This document shows, one piece after another, positions 52,028 to 60,742 of a DNA stretch of 64,000 bases. The notes under the pieces are model-generated. The model made no database searches. It saw only the letters and a program-made list of their open reading frames with translations, and was not told where the DNA came from. The position numbers were made by a program, and so were the translations under genes. The stretch lies in assembly GCF_900112155.1 (NCBI RefSeq), contig NZ_FOKQ01000009.1, positions 59,908-123,907 of the forward strand, in the 5' to 3' direction. Each line of letters begins with the position of its first letter. Position 1 is the stretch's first letter. Source of the stretch: Hominimerdicola alba. GTDB lineage: Bacteria > Bacillota > Clostridia > Oscillospirales > Ruminococcaceae.

Positions 52028-52945
52028 ATGACTAAACTGAAGATCGCAGCTGTTATCGTTTGTATGGTAGCCACAGGAGCTTTCGCAGGATTTACATATC
52101 AGGCGGCAAACAATAATGGCAGCGCAGATGAAAATGTAACTGTTAAGACATTCTCCGAGCTGACCACAGATGACGAGGATACCACCGACGGCGAGACTAC
52201 CTCCGATGAGACTGTGACCGATGAAGAGACTACTTCTGATGAAACAACAGCTGAGGAAGATATCACTGTTGTGACAACAGCAGTTACCACTAAGAAGGCT
52301 GAAAAGAAGACCGAGAAGACTTCCAAGAAAACTACCAAGACCTCTGCTGAAGAGAAGAAGGTAGAAAAGAAGGCAGCATCTGCACCCGCAGTTACTACAG
52401 TTCCCGTTGTTGAGGAAGTTCCCGAGACAGTTACTGAGCAGTATTACGAAGAGCCCGTTTACGAGGAAACTCCCGTATATGAGGAGCCCGAGTACGTTGA
52501 GAGCGAGCCTGTTTATGAGGAACTGCCCGCTGAAGAGACTTCTTCTGAAGAGCCTGCACCCGCTGAGGAAACTCAGGAAGAGGAGCAGCAGGACAACGGC
52601 AGAAAGATACAGGTAACAGATGAAGAATACATCTGGCTGTGCAATGTTGTTGGTCATGAGTACGGTGCTAACTGGATAAGCGAGTACGAAAAGGCTAAGG
52701 TCGTTGAGGTAGTTATGAACCGCGTTAACGACCCCAGATTCCCTAACACAATATGGGGCGTACTTACTCAGCCCTACCAGTTCTCTGGTCTTGAGTGGAC
52801 ACTTTACCTTGGTACTTATTCCTATCAGGTAACACCCAGCGTTATGGCAGCTGTTGATATGTACCTTGAACACCCCGAGGATTTCAACCACGGTTATCTC
52901 GGTTTCTGGGGCGACGGCAGCATGAACCATTTCTATTCTATATAA
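52028..52945 (+). CDS. Secreted protein with SleB/CwlJ-like (Hydrolase_2) domain
   Basis: 305 residues: N-terminal signal or anchor helix (about 4-22), a 170-residue low-complexity linker of Thr, Asp, Glu, Lys and Pro with repeated EEPVYEE-type units, and a C-terminal domain starting TDEEYIWLCNVVGHEYGANWISEYEKAKVVEVVMNRV. That matches the helix-turn pattern of Hydrolase_2, with the catalytic-region Glu replaced in order by HEYG. It is related to the 6964 protein but has no SH3 domain. GAGAAAGGATT precedes the ATG at 52028. It ends in a strong terminator. Confidence 0.75.
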   Translation: MTKLKIAAVIVCMVATGAFAGFTYQAANNNGSADENVTVKTFSELTTDDEDTTDGETTSDETVTDEETTSDETTAEEDITVVTTAVTTKKAEKKTEKTSKKTTKTSAEEKKVEKKAASAPAVTTVPVVEEVPETVTEQYYEEPVYEETPVYEEPEYVESEPVYEELPAEETSSEEPAPAEETQEEEQQDNGRKIQVTDEEYIWLCNVVGHEYGANWISEYEKAKVVEVVMNRVNDPRFPNTIWGVLTQPYQFSGLEWTLYLGTYSYQVTPSVMAAVDMYLEHPEDFNHGYLGFWGDGSMNHFYSI

Positions 52946-52986
52946 GATATAATTAGGTATAAATTTCCTGTTCTATATAAATTAAG

Positions 52987-53012
52987 AGAGACTGCTTCGG
53001 CAGTCTCTTTTT
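52987..53012 (+). terminator. Terminator after the secreted SleB-like gene
   Basis: AGAGACTG-CTTCGG-CAGTCTCT with a UUCG-type tetraloop and a T run. Confidence 0.92.
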
Positions 53013-53019
53013 TATGCAT

Positions 53020-53055
53020 AAAAATGCACTTCTGTCAATGTGGTGACAGAAGTGC
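53020..53055 (-). terminator. Terminator of the 53076 diguanylate cyclase gene
   Basis: On the minus strand, GCACTTCTGTCA / TGACAGAAGTGC (12 bp, perfect) with a 6-base loop, followed by ATTTTTAT. Third copy of the stem used after groEL and hsp20. Confidence 0.85.
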
Positions 53056-53075
53056 TTTGCCTTTTCTTATTTGTA

Positions 53076-54497
53076 TCAGCGGTAGCTGCCGTGCTGTTCT
53101 TTGAATCTCTTTTTATCCTCGTACATCGCCTGATCGGCGCGTTTGAACACAAGCTCAAATGTGTTGTCGTCAGAGGCGTAATCCGCTATGCCGACAGCGG
53201 CAGAATAGCGCAGCCAGGGGTCCGGGTCTTCATTTTCATAGGATTTGTTCAGGGAGGCTTTAAGTCCTTCCACAAGGCTTTGCCTGTTTTCAAGGTCTTG
53301 TCCCTGCAGTATCGCCACGAATTCATCGCCGCCAATGCGGTAAACAGGGGAGTGCTTGAAAGTCTCGCATATCAGGTGGCAGCAGCCTTTGATGTACATA
53401 TCTCCCGCCTTGTGACCGTATACATCGTTTATCCTCTTCAGGTCGTTCATATCCACCATAACGATGGCAAAATCACACTGACCGTCAAGTATAGCCTCGT
53501 TGATCTCTTTGACTTTCTTGTTGTAAGCGGCCTTGCTGCCTACACCTGTGAGAGTATCACGGTAAGCTTCCTCGCTTATCTGACCTATCTGGGCATCCTT
53601 TGTCCTGATATCGTCTTCGGCCTGGCTGAGATTGTGCATATATTTCAGGTTGTTCTTCATGAATGCTATGAACAGCTGATATATTACCTCAATTTCATCG
53701 CCGGTATGGATATTGAGATTTTCCATGATCTTGATGTTTTCCTGATGATCGGATTCTTTTTCGTAGGAGAACTTATCAGTAGCAGTCTTCATACGGTCTA
53801 TGGGACCTGTGATATTCTTACGCATATACCATATATCAAGTATGGCGATGAGTATCATGATGACAACAAGGGCAATAAACAGACCCAGCACAAAGAGTAT
53901 ATCCTGCTTGTGAAGATCTTCCATTGAAAAATCCACGCATACATGGCAGCAGTACTCGCCTTTGCTGTTGAAAACTGGGCGCATATAGGTAAGCATATAT
54001 CCGTCTTCGGTATCACCTGTCAGTACGGGTATCTCCCTGCCTGCACAGAGGTCGTCCATGTACTCCATCACAGCGGGGTCAGGATCGTACAGCGTTCCCG
54101 GCGGGTCGGCATCAAGGCTGTAATCGCTGTCGAGATCGAATATTACCTCGCCGCCCTCGGGTATGAAGTGATATACATACATATACATCACATCGGGGTA
54201 GTTCTCTTTCAGCCGTATGAGGTCTTCGCGTATATCGTTGTATTCTTCAAGCTCAAAATTCTTTTCAAGGTACAGAGGTATCTTATCCGCATCAAAGGTA
54301 TTCGCCATAAGCTGTGTGGCGCTTTTTCCCATGGCAGTATATTCTTCGACTGTTCGTCTTTCAAACCTGAAGTAGACAAGTACTATGACTGTAATGATTA
54401 TCAGAAGAAAGCTGGTGATGATCAGGAATGGTAATCGGATAGAAACCGAAAGACGTGTTTTAGTAAGTTTTGATGAGGTAGTTTCGGTATTTCTCAT
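53076..54497 (-). CDS. Diguanylate cyclase (GGDEF) with extracytoplasmic sensor and HAMP-like region
   Basis: 473 residues: membrane helix (about 20-42), an extracytoplasmic Cache-like domain (about 45-198, with DVMYMYVYHF, a conserved-looking EGGEVIFDLDSDYSLDADPPG and CCHVCVDFS), a second helix (about 203-225), a HAMP-like linker, a coiled coil, and a GGDEF domain (about 315-470). The domain has DTLTGVGSKAAYN, MVDMNDLKRINDVYGHKAGD and YRIGGDEFVAIL, and looks active. No RxxD inhibitory site is evident. AAGGTGAT lies upstream. Confidence 0.9.
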   Translation of the reverse strand: MRNTETTSSKLTKTRLSVSIRLPFLIITSFLLIIITVIVLVYFRFERRTVEEYTAMGKSATQLMANTFDADKIPLYLEKNFELEEYNDIREDLIRLKENYPDVMYMYVYHFIPEGGEVIFDLDSDYSLDADPPGTLYDPDPAVMEYMDDLCAGREIPVLTGDTEDGYMLTYMRPVFNSKGEYCCHVCVDFSMEDLHKQDILFVLGLFIALVVIMILIAILDIWYMRKNITGPIDRMKTATDKFSYEKESDHQENIKIMENLNIHTGDEIEVIYQLFIAFMKNNLKYMHNLSQAEDDIRTKDAQIGQISEEAYRDTLTGVGSKAAYNKKVKEINEAILDGQCDFAIVMVDMNDLKRINDVYGHKAGDMYIKGCCHLICETFKHSPVYRIGGDEFVAILQGQDLENRQSLVEGLKASLNKSYENEDPDPWLRYSAAVGIADYASDDNTFELVFKRADQAMYEDKKRFKEQHGSYR

Positions 54498-54583
54498 AGC
54501 AGATCACCTTCTTACATTTGTACAGCGTTACTAAAGAAAATATAAACAGGAAGAATATGCCAATAATTTGTTGTGTATACTTT

Positions 54584-54612
54584 ATTATATCATATATTAT
54601 CCAAAAAATCAA
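54584..54612 (-). promoter_or_regulatory. Promoter of the 53076 diguanylate cyclase gene
   Basis: On the minus strand, TTGATT (54612-54607), 17 bases, TATAAT (54589-54584), about 85 bases before the ATG at 54497. Confidence 0.6.
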
Positions 54613-54747
54613 TATAGATAGGAAAAATTTTCGAGAGGAATCACATTAATAATGCAAAATGGTGCAGAATGGTGATATTTTAATTCCGTTACTGTGGACT
54701 TTCGTGTAAAATTATAGCTTTGTACTATTTTTTTATGTTTTATTCGA

Positions 54748-54775
54748 TTGACATTTTCAAATAAGATGATATAAT
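54748..54775 (+). promoter_or_regulatory. Sigma-A promoter of the GH9 gene
   Basis: TTGACA, 16 bases, TATAAT, 35 bases before ATG 54811. The rest of the 313-base divergent gap shows no other feature. Confidence 0.8.
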
Positions 54776-54810
54776 GGAAAAAAGTAACTTTTATTGAAAG
54801 GAGAGATGCT

Positions 54811-56451
54811 ATGGATAAGGAATATTTTGACAGCTCTGCCGCTAAGATAAAATATACGCCTTTTGGCATATTTGTAGATCAGGCGGGATATACTCCCGAA
54901 CGCAGAAAGATAGCTGTGATGCCCTTTGAAACCGAGGATTTTACGGTGTGTGACGCGAATGGCGATACCGTATTCTCAGGCAAGACCGCATATTTCGGCT
55001 ATGATGAGGATTCGGGGGATACTGTGCGTACTGCTGATTTTTCCGAACTTAAAGCCGAGGGCAGCTACCGTGTACACGCGGGTGGCAGGACTTCTGCGCT
55101 TTTCCGCATAGGCGGCGATGTTTATGACAAGCTGTTATATGATACATCCAAAGCCTATTATTATCTGCGATGCGGATGCGAACTTGAACCAGAATATGCG
55201 GGCGCATACCATCACAAGCCATGCCATTGTTCGGCAGCATCTTTGTATGAAGATAGCAGTATCTCGCTTGATGTTTCGGGCGGCTGGCATGATGCGGGAG
55301 ATTATGGCAGATACGTTACTGCGGGGGCAGTGGCGGCGGCACATCTGCTTTATGCTTATAAGCTTTTCCCCGATGTTTTTGACAATCTGAAGTTGGATAT
55401 CCCCGATGGCGGTATGCCCGATATCCTCACCGAGATACGCTATGAACTTGAATGGCTGTTGAAAATGCAGCGTGAGGACGGCGGGGTCTATCACAAGGTC
55501 ACCACCATGCAGCACGCGCCTTTCATCATGCCCGAGGAGGATACCGCCCCGCTGGTGGTATTCCCTGTGTCATCAATGGCTGTGGCTGACTTTTTGGCTG
55601 TTACAGCGCTGGCAAGCGGTATCTACAAAAACTTCGACAAAAGCTTTGCGGAAGTTCTGTGCAAAGCGGCGAAAAAGTCTGCTGACTGGCTGGAAGCAAA
55701 TCCTGAGTTTATCGGCTTTAAAAATCCCGATGGCTGCAATACGGGCGGATACTATGAGCGTGATGATAACTCTAACAGGTACTGGGCTTATGCTGAGCTG
55801 TACGCGCTGACGGGCGATACATTATATAAAGACAAGATGCTGGCACAGATGGCGAAGAATTTCCCGCTGACAGAATTTGGCTACGGTGAAGTTGGCGGAC
55901 TGGGCTCGCTGGCTTATATATTGGCAGAGCAGGGAAGTTCGGACGAAACTGCGGATAAACTGAAAAAGGCTTTTGCCGACCATGCCGAGAAGCTTAAAAA
56001 GCTTTCGGATAAATGCGGCTACGGTCTGGCGCTTGACCGCATGGGCTATCACTGGGGCAGCAATATGACCGTTATGAAGAACGGCATGGTGTTCGCGGTG
56101 AATAATCTGCTGAACGGTGATGACGCTTCAAAGGAATATGCTGCAAATCAGCTTGATTATCTCATGGGCAAAAACGCCCTGGGCATCAGCTATGTATCGG
56201 GTGCCGGAGAATTCCGTGTGAATGAACTGCATCTGCGCCCCGCCTTTGCTGACGGCATAGATGAATGTATACCCGGCATGGTATCGGGAGGACCGAACAA
56301 GGGGCTCAACGACCCCTTTGCACAGGCGGCTATTCCATTGGATACTCCGCCGATGAAATGCTTTGCAGACCTTCCTGCAAGTTACTCGCTAAACGAGATA
56401 ACCATATACTGGAACTCACCTGCGGTGTTTGTGCTGGCATTTTTGAAATAA
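54811..56451 (+). CDS. GH9 endoglucanase/cellodextrinase, cytosolic
   Basis: Inverting beta-glucanase. 546 residues: N-terminal Ig-like CelD_N domain (about 15-100), then the (alpha/alpha)6 barrel. The catalytic Asp pair is in VSGGWHDAGDYGRYV, the LTEIRYELEWLLKMQREDGGVYHKVTT block is clear, and the C-terminal acid Glu is in SLNEITIYWNSPAVF. The usual NPHHR box appears altered around NELHLRPAFADG. There is no signal peptide, dockerin or CBM, so it probably cleaves imported cellodextrins, as described for intracellular GH9 enzymes of rumen bacteria. GAAAGGAGAG precedes the ATG. Confidence 0.92.
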   Translation: MDKEYFDSSAAKIKYTPFGIFVDQAGYTPERRKIAVMPFETEDFTVCDANGDTVFSGKTAYFGYDEDSGDTVRTADFSELKAEGSYRVHAGGRTSALFRIGGDVYDKLLYDTSKAYYYLRCGCELEPEYAGAYHHKPCHCSAASLYEDSSISLDVSGGWHDAGDYGRYVTAGAVAAAHLLYAYKLFPDVFDNLKLDIPDGGMPDILTEIRYELEWLLKMQREDGGVYHKVTTMQHAPFIMPEEDTAPLVVFPVSSMAVADFLAVTALASGIYKNFDKSFAEVLCKAAKKSADWLEANPEFIGFKNPDGCNTGGYYERDDNSNRYWAYAELYALTGDTLYKDKMLAQMAKNFPLTEFGYGEVGGLGSLAYILAEQGSSDETADKLKKAFADHAEKLKKLSDKCGYGLALDRMGYHWGSNMTVMKNGMVFAVNNLLNGDDASKEYAANQLDYLMGKNALGISYVSGAGEFRVNELHLRPAFADGIDECIPGMVSGGPNKGLNDPFAQAAIPLDTPPMKCFADLPASYSLNEITIYWNSPAVFVLAFLK

Positions 56452-56463
56452 GATAAAATACTC

Positions 56464-56504
56464 AGCCGTGCAGGTCGTTGTGACTTGTGCGGCTTGATTT
56501 TTTA
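56464..56504 (+). terminator. Terminator after the GH9 gene
   Basis: 13-bp stem AGCCGTGCAGGTC / GACTTGTGCGGCT with three G-U pairs, 5-base loop, then TGATTTTTTA. Confidence 0.85.
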
Positions 56505-56634
56505 GCGGAGATCTGCCCTTGCAAAAGCCGGAGGAGAACCGAGCGGTATGGTCACGGTATCACAGTATTGTGAGAATAGTGCGTATTCCATAAAGTTCAA
56601 AGTTCCCGACCTTGAAAATTGTTTCTTCGTCTGA

Positions 56635-56663
56635 TTGAAAAATGCCCTATGATATGTTATAAT
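56635..56663 (+). promoter_or_regulatory. Sigma-A promoter of the transglutaminase-like gene
   Basis: TTGAAA, 17 bases, TATAAT, about 50 bases before ATG 56714. Confidence 0.75.
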
Positions 56664-56713
56664 ACATAACGAAATTTCAATATCAAAACAGATAAGATAA
56701 AAGGAGAAACAAA

Positions 56714-57988
56714 ATGAAGCTGAAAAGATCACTTCTCGTCATTACGACTTTTGCGCTTATGCTGACATCATGCGGAATATTCGCTGAAAATGATGAGGAT
56801 ATCAAAACAACAAGGAAAGCGACTTCTGTGACCAGTAACCGTGATGGCAGGCTTTTTAAAATCTCTGATGATGATGACCCTGCCGAGGAAGATGCTTCAC
56901 CACAGAAAAAGATGCCCGCTTACCCCGACCTTGCACCCATACCCAGTATACCCGATATCGCAGCAGGTTCTCCTGATGACGGTTCATACCCTGTCGCAGG
57001 CGGCGAATCGGGCTACTATGATGAATACGGGCACTACCATTACAGTGCCGATGAACTTTATAATGAAATGTATAACGCCTGCATGGAATACCGTGACGTG
57101 ATCTATCTTGACGGTGTTTTCGAGGACGCTGATTTTCAAAATGCATTTAATAAGGTGTTTCTTATGAATCCCGACGTGTTTTGGGTAAATAATATCAGAT
57201 ATCAGACATTTGAGGATTGGACTGCAAAGCTGGATTTCGATATATATGACGGCATTGACCTCAGCAAAGTCTATGCTATGCATGAGGAAGTTATCAATAA
57301 GGCAGACGAGATAGCCGCCATGGCAAAGAAGATGCCCACAGACTATGAGAGAATAAAGTTCGTACATGACTACATAATCGAACACACCGAATATGACGAA
57401 AAGGTGATAGATACCTATAAAAATTACGCGTATGGCTGTCTTATAAACGGCAAAACAGCCTGCCACGGTTATTCAAAGGCATTTCAGCTTGTTACGAATA
57501 GAATGGGATACACCAGCGGGTTAATACGGGGTTTTGCGGATAGTAAACATTCATGGAACTATATTTGGTTTGGTGATGACTATTACTGGTTAGACCTGAC
57601 GTGGGATGACCCCATCGAAGGCGAATATGCCATGGTGAACCACAATTATTTTATGTGTTCGGATGATACGATGTTAAAAAACAGAACTATCAACGATTAC
57701 AATGCTTTTATACCGGTCTGTGATCACGATACATACGAATATGAAAAAATGAATGGACTTTACCTTGACAGCTACGATTTTGATATGATCGACTCCCTGA
57801 TGTATGCCTGCAAAGACGGTCATATAGATCTGCGTTTTGCAAATAAAGAAGCATATGAAGACGCTTATACAGCTTTATATAAAAATGGAGATATATACAA
57901 GACCAGTGTTTTCAGCAGACGCACAAATACCTATTTTTCATGGTTCGATGACGACTGGTGCATATCCATCGATTGGTGGGAAGAATAA
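56714..57988 (+). CDS. Transglutaminase-like lipoprotein
   Basis: 424 residues: signal peptide with lipobox LTSC (Cys near 20), an Asp/Pro-rich linker to about 100, and a transglutaminase-core domain (about 180-320). The Cys-His-Asp triad is visible in GKTACHGYSKAFQLV, SKHSWNYIWFGDDYYWLDLTWDD. Such surface proteins are cysteine proteases or peptide cyclases/cross-linkers; the substrate is unknown. AAAGGAG lies 9 bases upstream. The C-terminal 80 residues are extra to the core and carry many Tyr and Asp. Confidence 0.85.
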   Translation: MKLKRSLLVITTFALMLTSCGIFAENDEDIKTTRKATSVTSNRDGRLFKISDDDDPAEEDASPQKKMPAYPDLAPIPSIPDIAAGSPDDGSYPVAGGESGYYDEYGHYHYSADELYNEMYNACMEYRDVIYLDGVFEDADFQNAFNKVFLMNPDVFWVNNIRYQTFEDWTAKLDFDIYDGIDLSKVYAMHEEVINKADEIAAMAKKMPTDYERIKFVHDYIIEHTEYDEKVIDTYKNYAYGCLINGKTACHGYSKAFQLVTNRMGYTSGLIRGFADSKHSWNYIWFGDDYYWLDLTWDDPIEGEYAMVNHNYFMCSDDTMLKNRTINDYNAFIPVCDHDTYEYEKMNGLYLDSYDFDMIDSLMYACKDGHIDLRFANKEAYEDAYTALYKNGDIYKTSVFSRRTNTYFSWFDDDWCISIDWWEE

Positions 57989-57989
57989 A

Positions 57990-58025
57990 AAATGTCCTCC
58001 GCTGATTCAGCGGGGGACATTTTTG
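57990..58025 (+). terminator. Terminator after the transglutaminase-like gene
   Basis: AAATGTCC-TCCGCTG / CAGCGG-GGGACATTT with a 4-base loop, followed by T. It also lies between two convergent genes. Confidence 0.85.
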
Positions 58026-58063
58026 CCATTATGGCTATCTTTCAGCATATTATATTCACCATA

Positions 58064-58617
58064 TCACTGATGTATCTCAGCCGATACCGAATCAAATTCT
58101 TCTGTGATCTCCTTTTCGGGGGCTGATGTTACCAGCGACACGATAACTATAGCGATAACAGCTGTCAGGAATGCGGGGAGGAGTTCGTAAATGGCGAAAA
58201 TGCCGCCGAGATTAGCTATAACGAACTTCCACAGGAATACCATTACGCCGCCTGCTATCATTCCTGCTATAGCACCCTGTTTGTTGGAACGCTTCCAGAA
58301 AAGTGCTGCCAGCATAACGGGACCGAATGTTGCGCCAAAGCCTGCCCATGCAAAGGATACCACACGGAATACCGAGCTGTCCAGCCGGCTTCGGCACATC
58401 CGCTGAGGTAGGCAACTCCGGGAAGACCCATAAGCAGCCAGCTGCTCATATCCGATGCTTCGGCACTCATCGCAGTAACAAAGGGTCCCAGCTTTCTGCC
58501 GCCTAGGTAGAAATCGCTTACGTTATTGTTTTTCTTCGAGAAAATAACACCTATCACGATCATCATGACCAGATATGCCACGATCGTTATCGGTATTACC
58601 ATAAAAGTGGTTGGCAT
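58064..58617 (-). pseudogene. Sodium:solute (proline) symporter, PutP-like, internally deleted and frameshifted
   Basis: On the minus strand, the first 76 or so codons (MPTTFMVIPITIVAYLVMM onward to MGLPGVAYLSGCAEAGW) are the true PutP N terminus. The frame then changes near 58390, and the sequence resumes as DSSVFRVVSFAWAGFGATFGPVMLAALFWKRSNKQG..., the C-terminal part. PutP is usually about 500 residues; about 310 residues are missing between these points and the halves are in different frames. The two halves overlap as separate open frames (58267-58617 and 58064-58399), but neither can make a working transporter. Confidence 0.85.
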
Positions 58618-58781
58618 ATAAATACTTTATATATAGATTTGTGTATATCACCTATACATTATACTATATCTATTGATATATGTCAACTATCTGCATTGAA
58701 GTTAAGACTATGATAAAATGAAATATCTGCTTTTTAATGTATATAAAAAATTTAACCTATAAATATATTAAAAAATTAAAC

Positions 58782-58810
58782 TTGACAAAAAGCAACACTT
58801 ATGTTATAAT
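58782..58810 (+). promoter_or_regulatory. Sigma-A promoter of the dockerin esterase gene
   Basis: TTGACA, 17 bases, TATAAT: a perfect consensus. The upstream 160 bases (58620-58780) are very AT-rich, which could be an UP element. Confidence 0.85.
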
Positions 58811-58816
58811 ATTTAA

Positions 58817-59009
58817 CAATGATATGTGCGCAGTTCGGCGGTTAATGGTAAAAATTGGTGTAAAGTGCCATAAACGCGCGAACTCGGCAGTTGGTGTGCT
58901 GCTGACCGACACTATATCAGAACAGAAAGATCAGTTTGATACAGAATGATCGTTTCTGTAAGGTGATGTTATACTAAAGTATTACTAAATCAGATTGGAG
59001 GAATTTGAA
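58817..59009 (+). other. Long structured 5' leader of the dockerin esterase gene
   Basis: About 190 untranslated bases. A 12-bp stem with one bulge, ACAGAAAGATCA (58922-58933) with TGATC-G-TTTCTGT (58947-58959), lies 50 bases before the start. Further up, AGTTCG pairs with CGAACT at a distance and TCGGCAG pairs with CTG-CTGACCGA. No known riboswitch class was recognised. Confidence 0.5.
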
Positions 59010-60665
59010 ATGTCAAAACCAAAAATGATAGGGAAGAAATTCTTATCAGTACTGTCATCAACAGCGATGGCAGCGTCATGTCTGGCTCTTGTTCCTGCAG
59101 CTCCTGCGCTTACTGTTGAAGCGGCTGATACAAGCAGCTACATTTTCTATGATACTTTTGAGAGCGGAACAGATAACTGGTCTGCAAGAGGCAGCTGTAC
59201 AGCAGCTACAAGCACATCCGCAAAGTATATGGGCTCCAGATCGCTGAATCTTTCCGGAAGAAGCGCTGCATGGAACGGCGGACAGAAATCGCTCAGTTCA
59301 AGCACTTTCGTACCAGGCAACAGCTACGCTTTCAGCGCCTGCTTCACAAACATTACGGGTTCTGACCCTACCGAGTTCAAGCTCACACTTCAGTATAACC
59401 TGAACGGCACTGCAAACTATGACAAGATCGCTCAGGCGGCAGCAAACCGTGGCGAGTTCGTTCAGCTTTATAATGCAAATTATACTATCCCATCAGGTGC
59501 AGAAGACCTGGTACTCGTAGTTGAGACCACAGAGGAGACCTGCGATTTCTATGTTGATGAGATCATTGCTGCCCCCGCAGGCACAAAGATCGACGGACCC
59601 AAGTCTAATGCAGTTATCCCAAGAGGTGTAAGAAGAGGTGATATTGACCTTGACGGCAGGATCACAGTGTTTGACCTTATCGAACTCAAGAGAGGTATGA
59701 GCAGAGGTATCGACAACGAAACTGCAAAGAAGAATGCTGATATCGACCAGAGCGGCGCTGTCGATGATAAGGACGTAAGCGCACTCGAATCCTTTATCAA
59801 GGGTGAGATAACAGAATTCCCTGTGGCTGAACCAGAGAAGAAGCCCTACAATTACAACGGATATCTTCAGTATAAAGAAGCTCCCGGCTACTATTTCAGA
59901 CAGCCTTCAAATCACGGTACGGTTGTAAAGGAATACTACAACGGCATAAACGGCAACAACGTGATGAACGTTTATCTGCCTTACGGCTATGACAAGTCCA
60001 AGAAGTACAATGTATTCTATCTGATGCACGGCGGCGGAGAAAATGAGAACACCTGCTTCAACGATACTTCCATCGAGATCGACCTTATGCTGGATAACAT
60101 GATCGCAAACGGCGATATCGAGCCCATGATCGTTGTAACTCCTAACTTCAACAAGGCTCCCAGCGCTGATGGCGTATGGGACGAGATGCGCAGAAGCATC
60201 ATACCTTATGTTGAAGGCAAGTATTCTACCTACGCAAACGGCAATACCAGCATCGACAGCCTGAGAGCTTCCAGATATCACCGTGCATACGGCGGATTCT
60301 CAATGGGCGGCGGTTCAACATGGGCAAACTTCAATAACAACCTGGATATCATCGCATACTTCATGCCTCTGTCCGGACACTGCTGGGACGGTGCAGGAAA
60401 AGTACTGAGTGCGGCAAGAAATTCAGGCTTCAAGAAGAATGAGTATTTTGTTCTTGCAGCAACAGGTACCAAGGATATCGCATACGGCAACATGGTACCC
60501 ATGATAAACGAACTCAAGAAGAACACAGATGTATTTACTTACACAAGTGACTTCTCAAAGGGTAATCTGTACTTCCTTGAAGCTCCCAACAATACTCACT
60601 GGTGGGGTTATGTAAGACATTACATTTATGATGCACTGCCTTACTTCTTCCACGAAGGACAGTAA
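59010..60665 (+). CDS. Cellulosomal CE1 feruloyl/acetyl esterase: CBM22 - dockerin - CE1
   Basis: 551 residues. Signal peptide (about 1-39, ending VEAAD), a CBM22-like domain (about 42-185, IFYDTFESGTDNWSARGS), a type I dockerin (about 206-268) with two Ca-binding loops GDIDLDGRITVFDLIELKRG and ADIDQSGAVDDKDVSALESFI, a Pro/Lys linker, and a C-terminal CE1 domain. That domain has NVYLPYGYDKSKKYNVFYLMHGGGENENT, the nucleophile Ser in GGFSMGGGSTW, and a terminal His in NNTHWWGYVRHYIYDAL. CE1 enzymes hydrolyse ferulate or acetate from xylan. The dockerin is internal, as in several ruminococcal esterases. ATG 59010 has GGAGG 8 bases upstream; five codons of extra frame precede it. Confidence 0.93.
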   Translation: MSKPKMIGKKFLSVLSSTAMAASCLALVPAAPALTVEAADTSSYIFYDTFESGTDNWSARGSCTAATSTSAKYMGSRSLNLSGRSAAWNGGQKSLSSSTFVPGNSYAFSACFTNITGSDPTEFKLTLQYNLNGTANYDKIAQAAANRGEFVQLYNANYTIPSGAEDLVLVVETTEETCDFYVDEIIAAPAGTKIDGPKSNAVIPRGVRRGDIDLDGRITVFDLIELKRGMSRGIDNETAKKNADIDQSGAVDDKDVSALESFIKGEITEFPVAEPEKKPYNYNGYLQYKEAPGYYFRQPSNHGTVVKEYYNGINGNNVMNVYLPYGYDKSKKYNVFYLMHGGGENENTCFNDTSIEIDLMLDNMIANGDIEPMIVVTPNFNKAPSADGVWDEMRRSIIPYVEGKYSTYANGNTSIDSLRASRYHRAYGGFSMGGGSTWANFNNNLDIIAYFMPLSGHCWDGAGKVLSAARNSGFKKNEYFVLAATGTKDIAYGNMVPMINELKKNTDVFTYTSDFSKGNLYFLEAPNNTHWWGYVRHYIYDALPYFFHEGQ

Positions 60666-60704
60666 AAGTTCCACGCTCCATCGGAAACGTAAAATTATAA
60701 AGAG

Positions 60705-60742
60705 ACCTCCTGTGGTTTGATAGAAACCATAGGAGGTTTTTT
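60705..60742 (+). terminator. Terminator after the dockerin esterase gene
   Basis: ACCTCCTGTGGTTT / AAACCATAGGAGGT, 13-14 bp with one G-U pair, 5-base loop, then TTTTTT. Confidence 0.92.

Noticed and set aside
51893..52930. 345-codon Leu/Ser/Cys-rich minus-strand frame
   Set aside because: It is the antisense of the repetitive Thr/Glu/Lys linker of the secreted SleB-like gene; the plus strand has promoter, ribosome site, signal peptide and terminator.
53040..53927. 295-codon plus-strand frame opposite the diguanylate cyclase
   Set aside because: Antisense of an intact GGDEF domain, and it starts inside the cyclase terminator.
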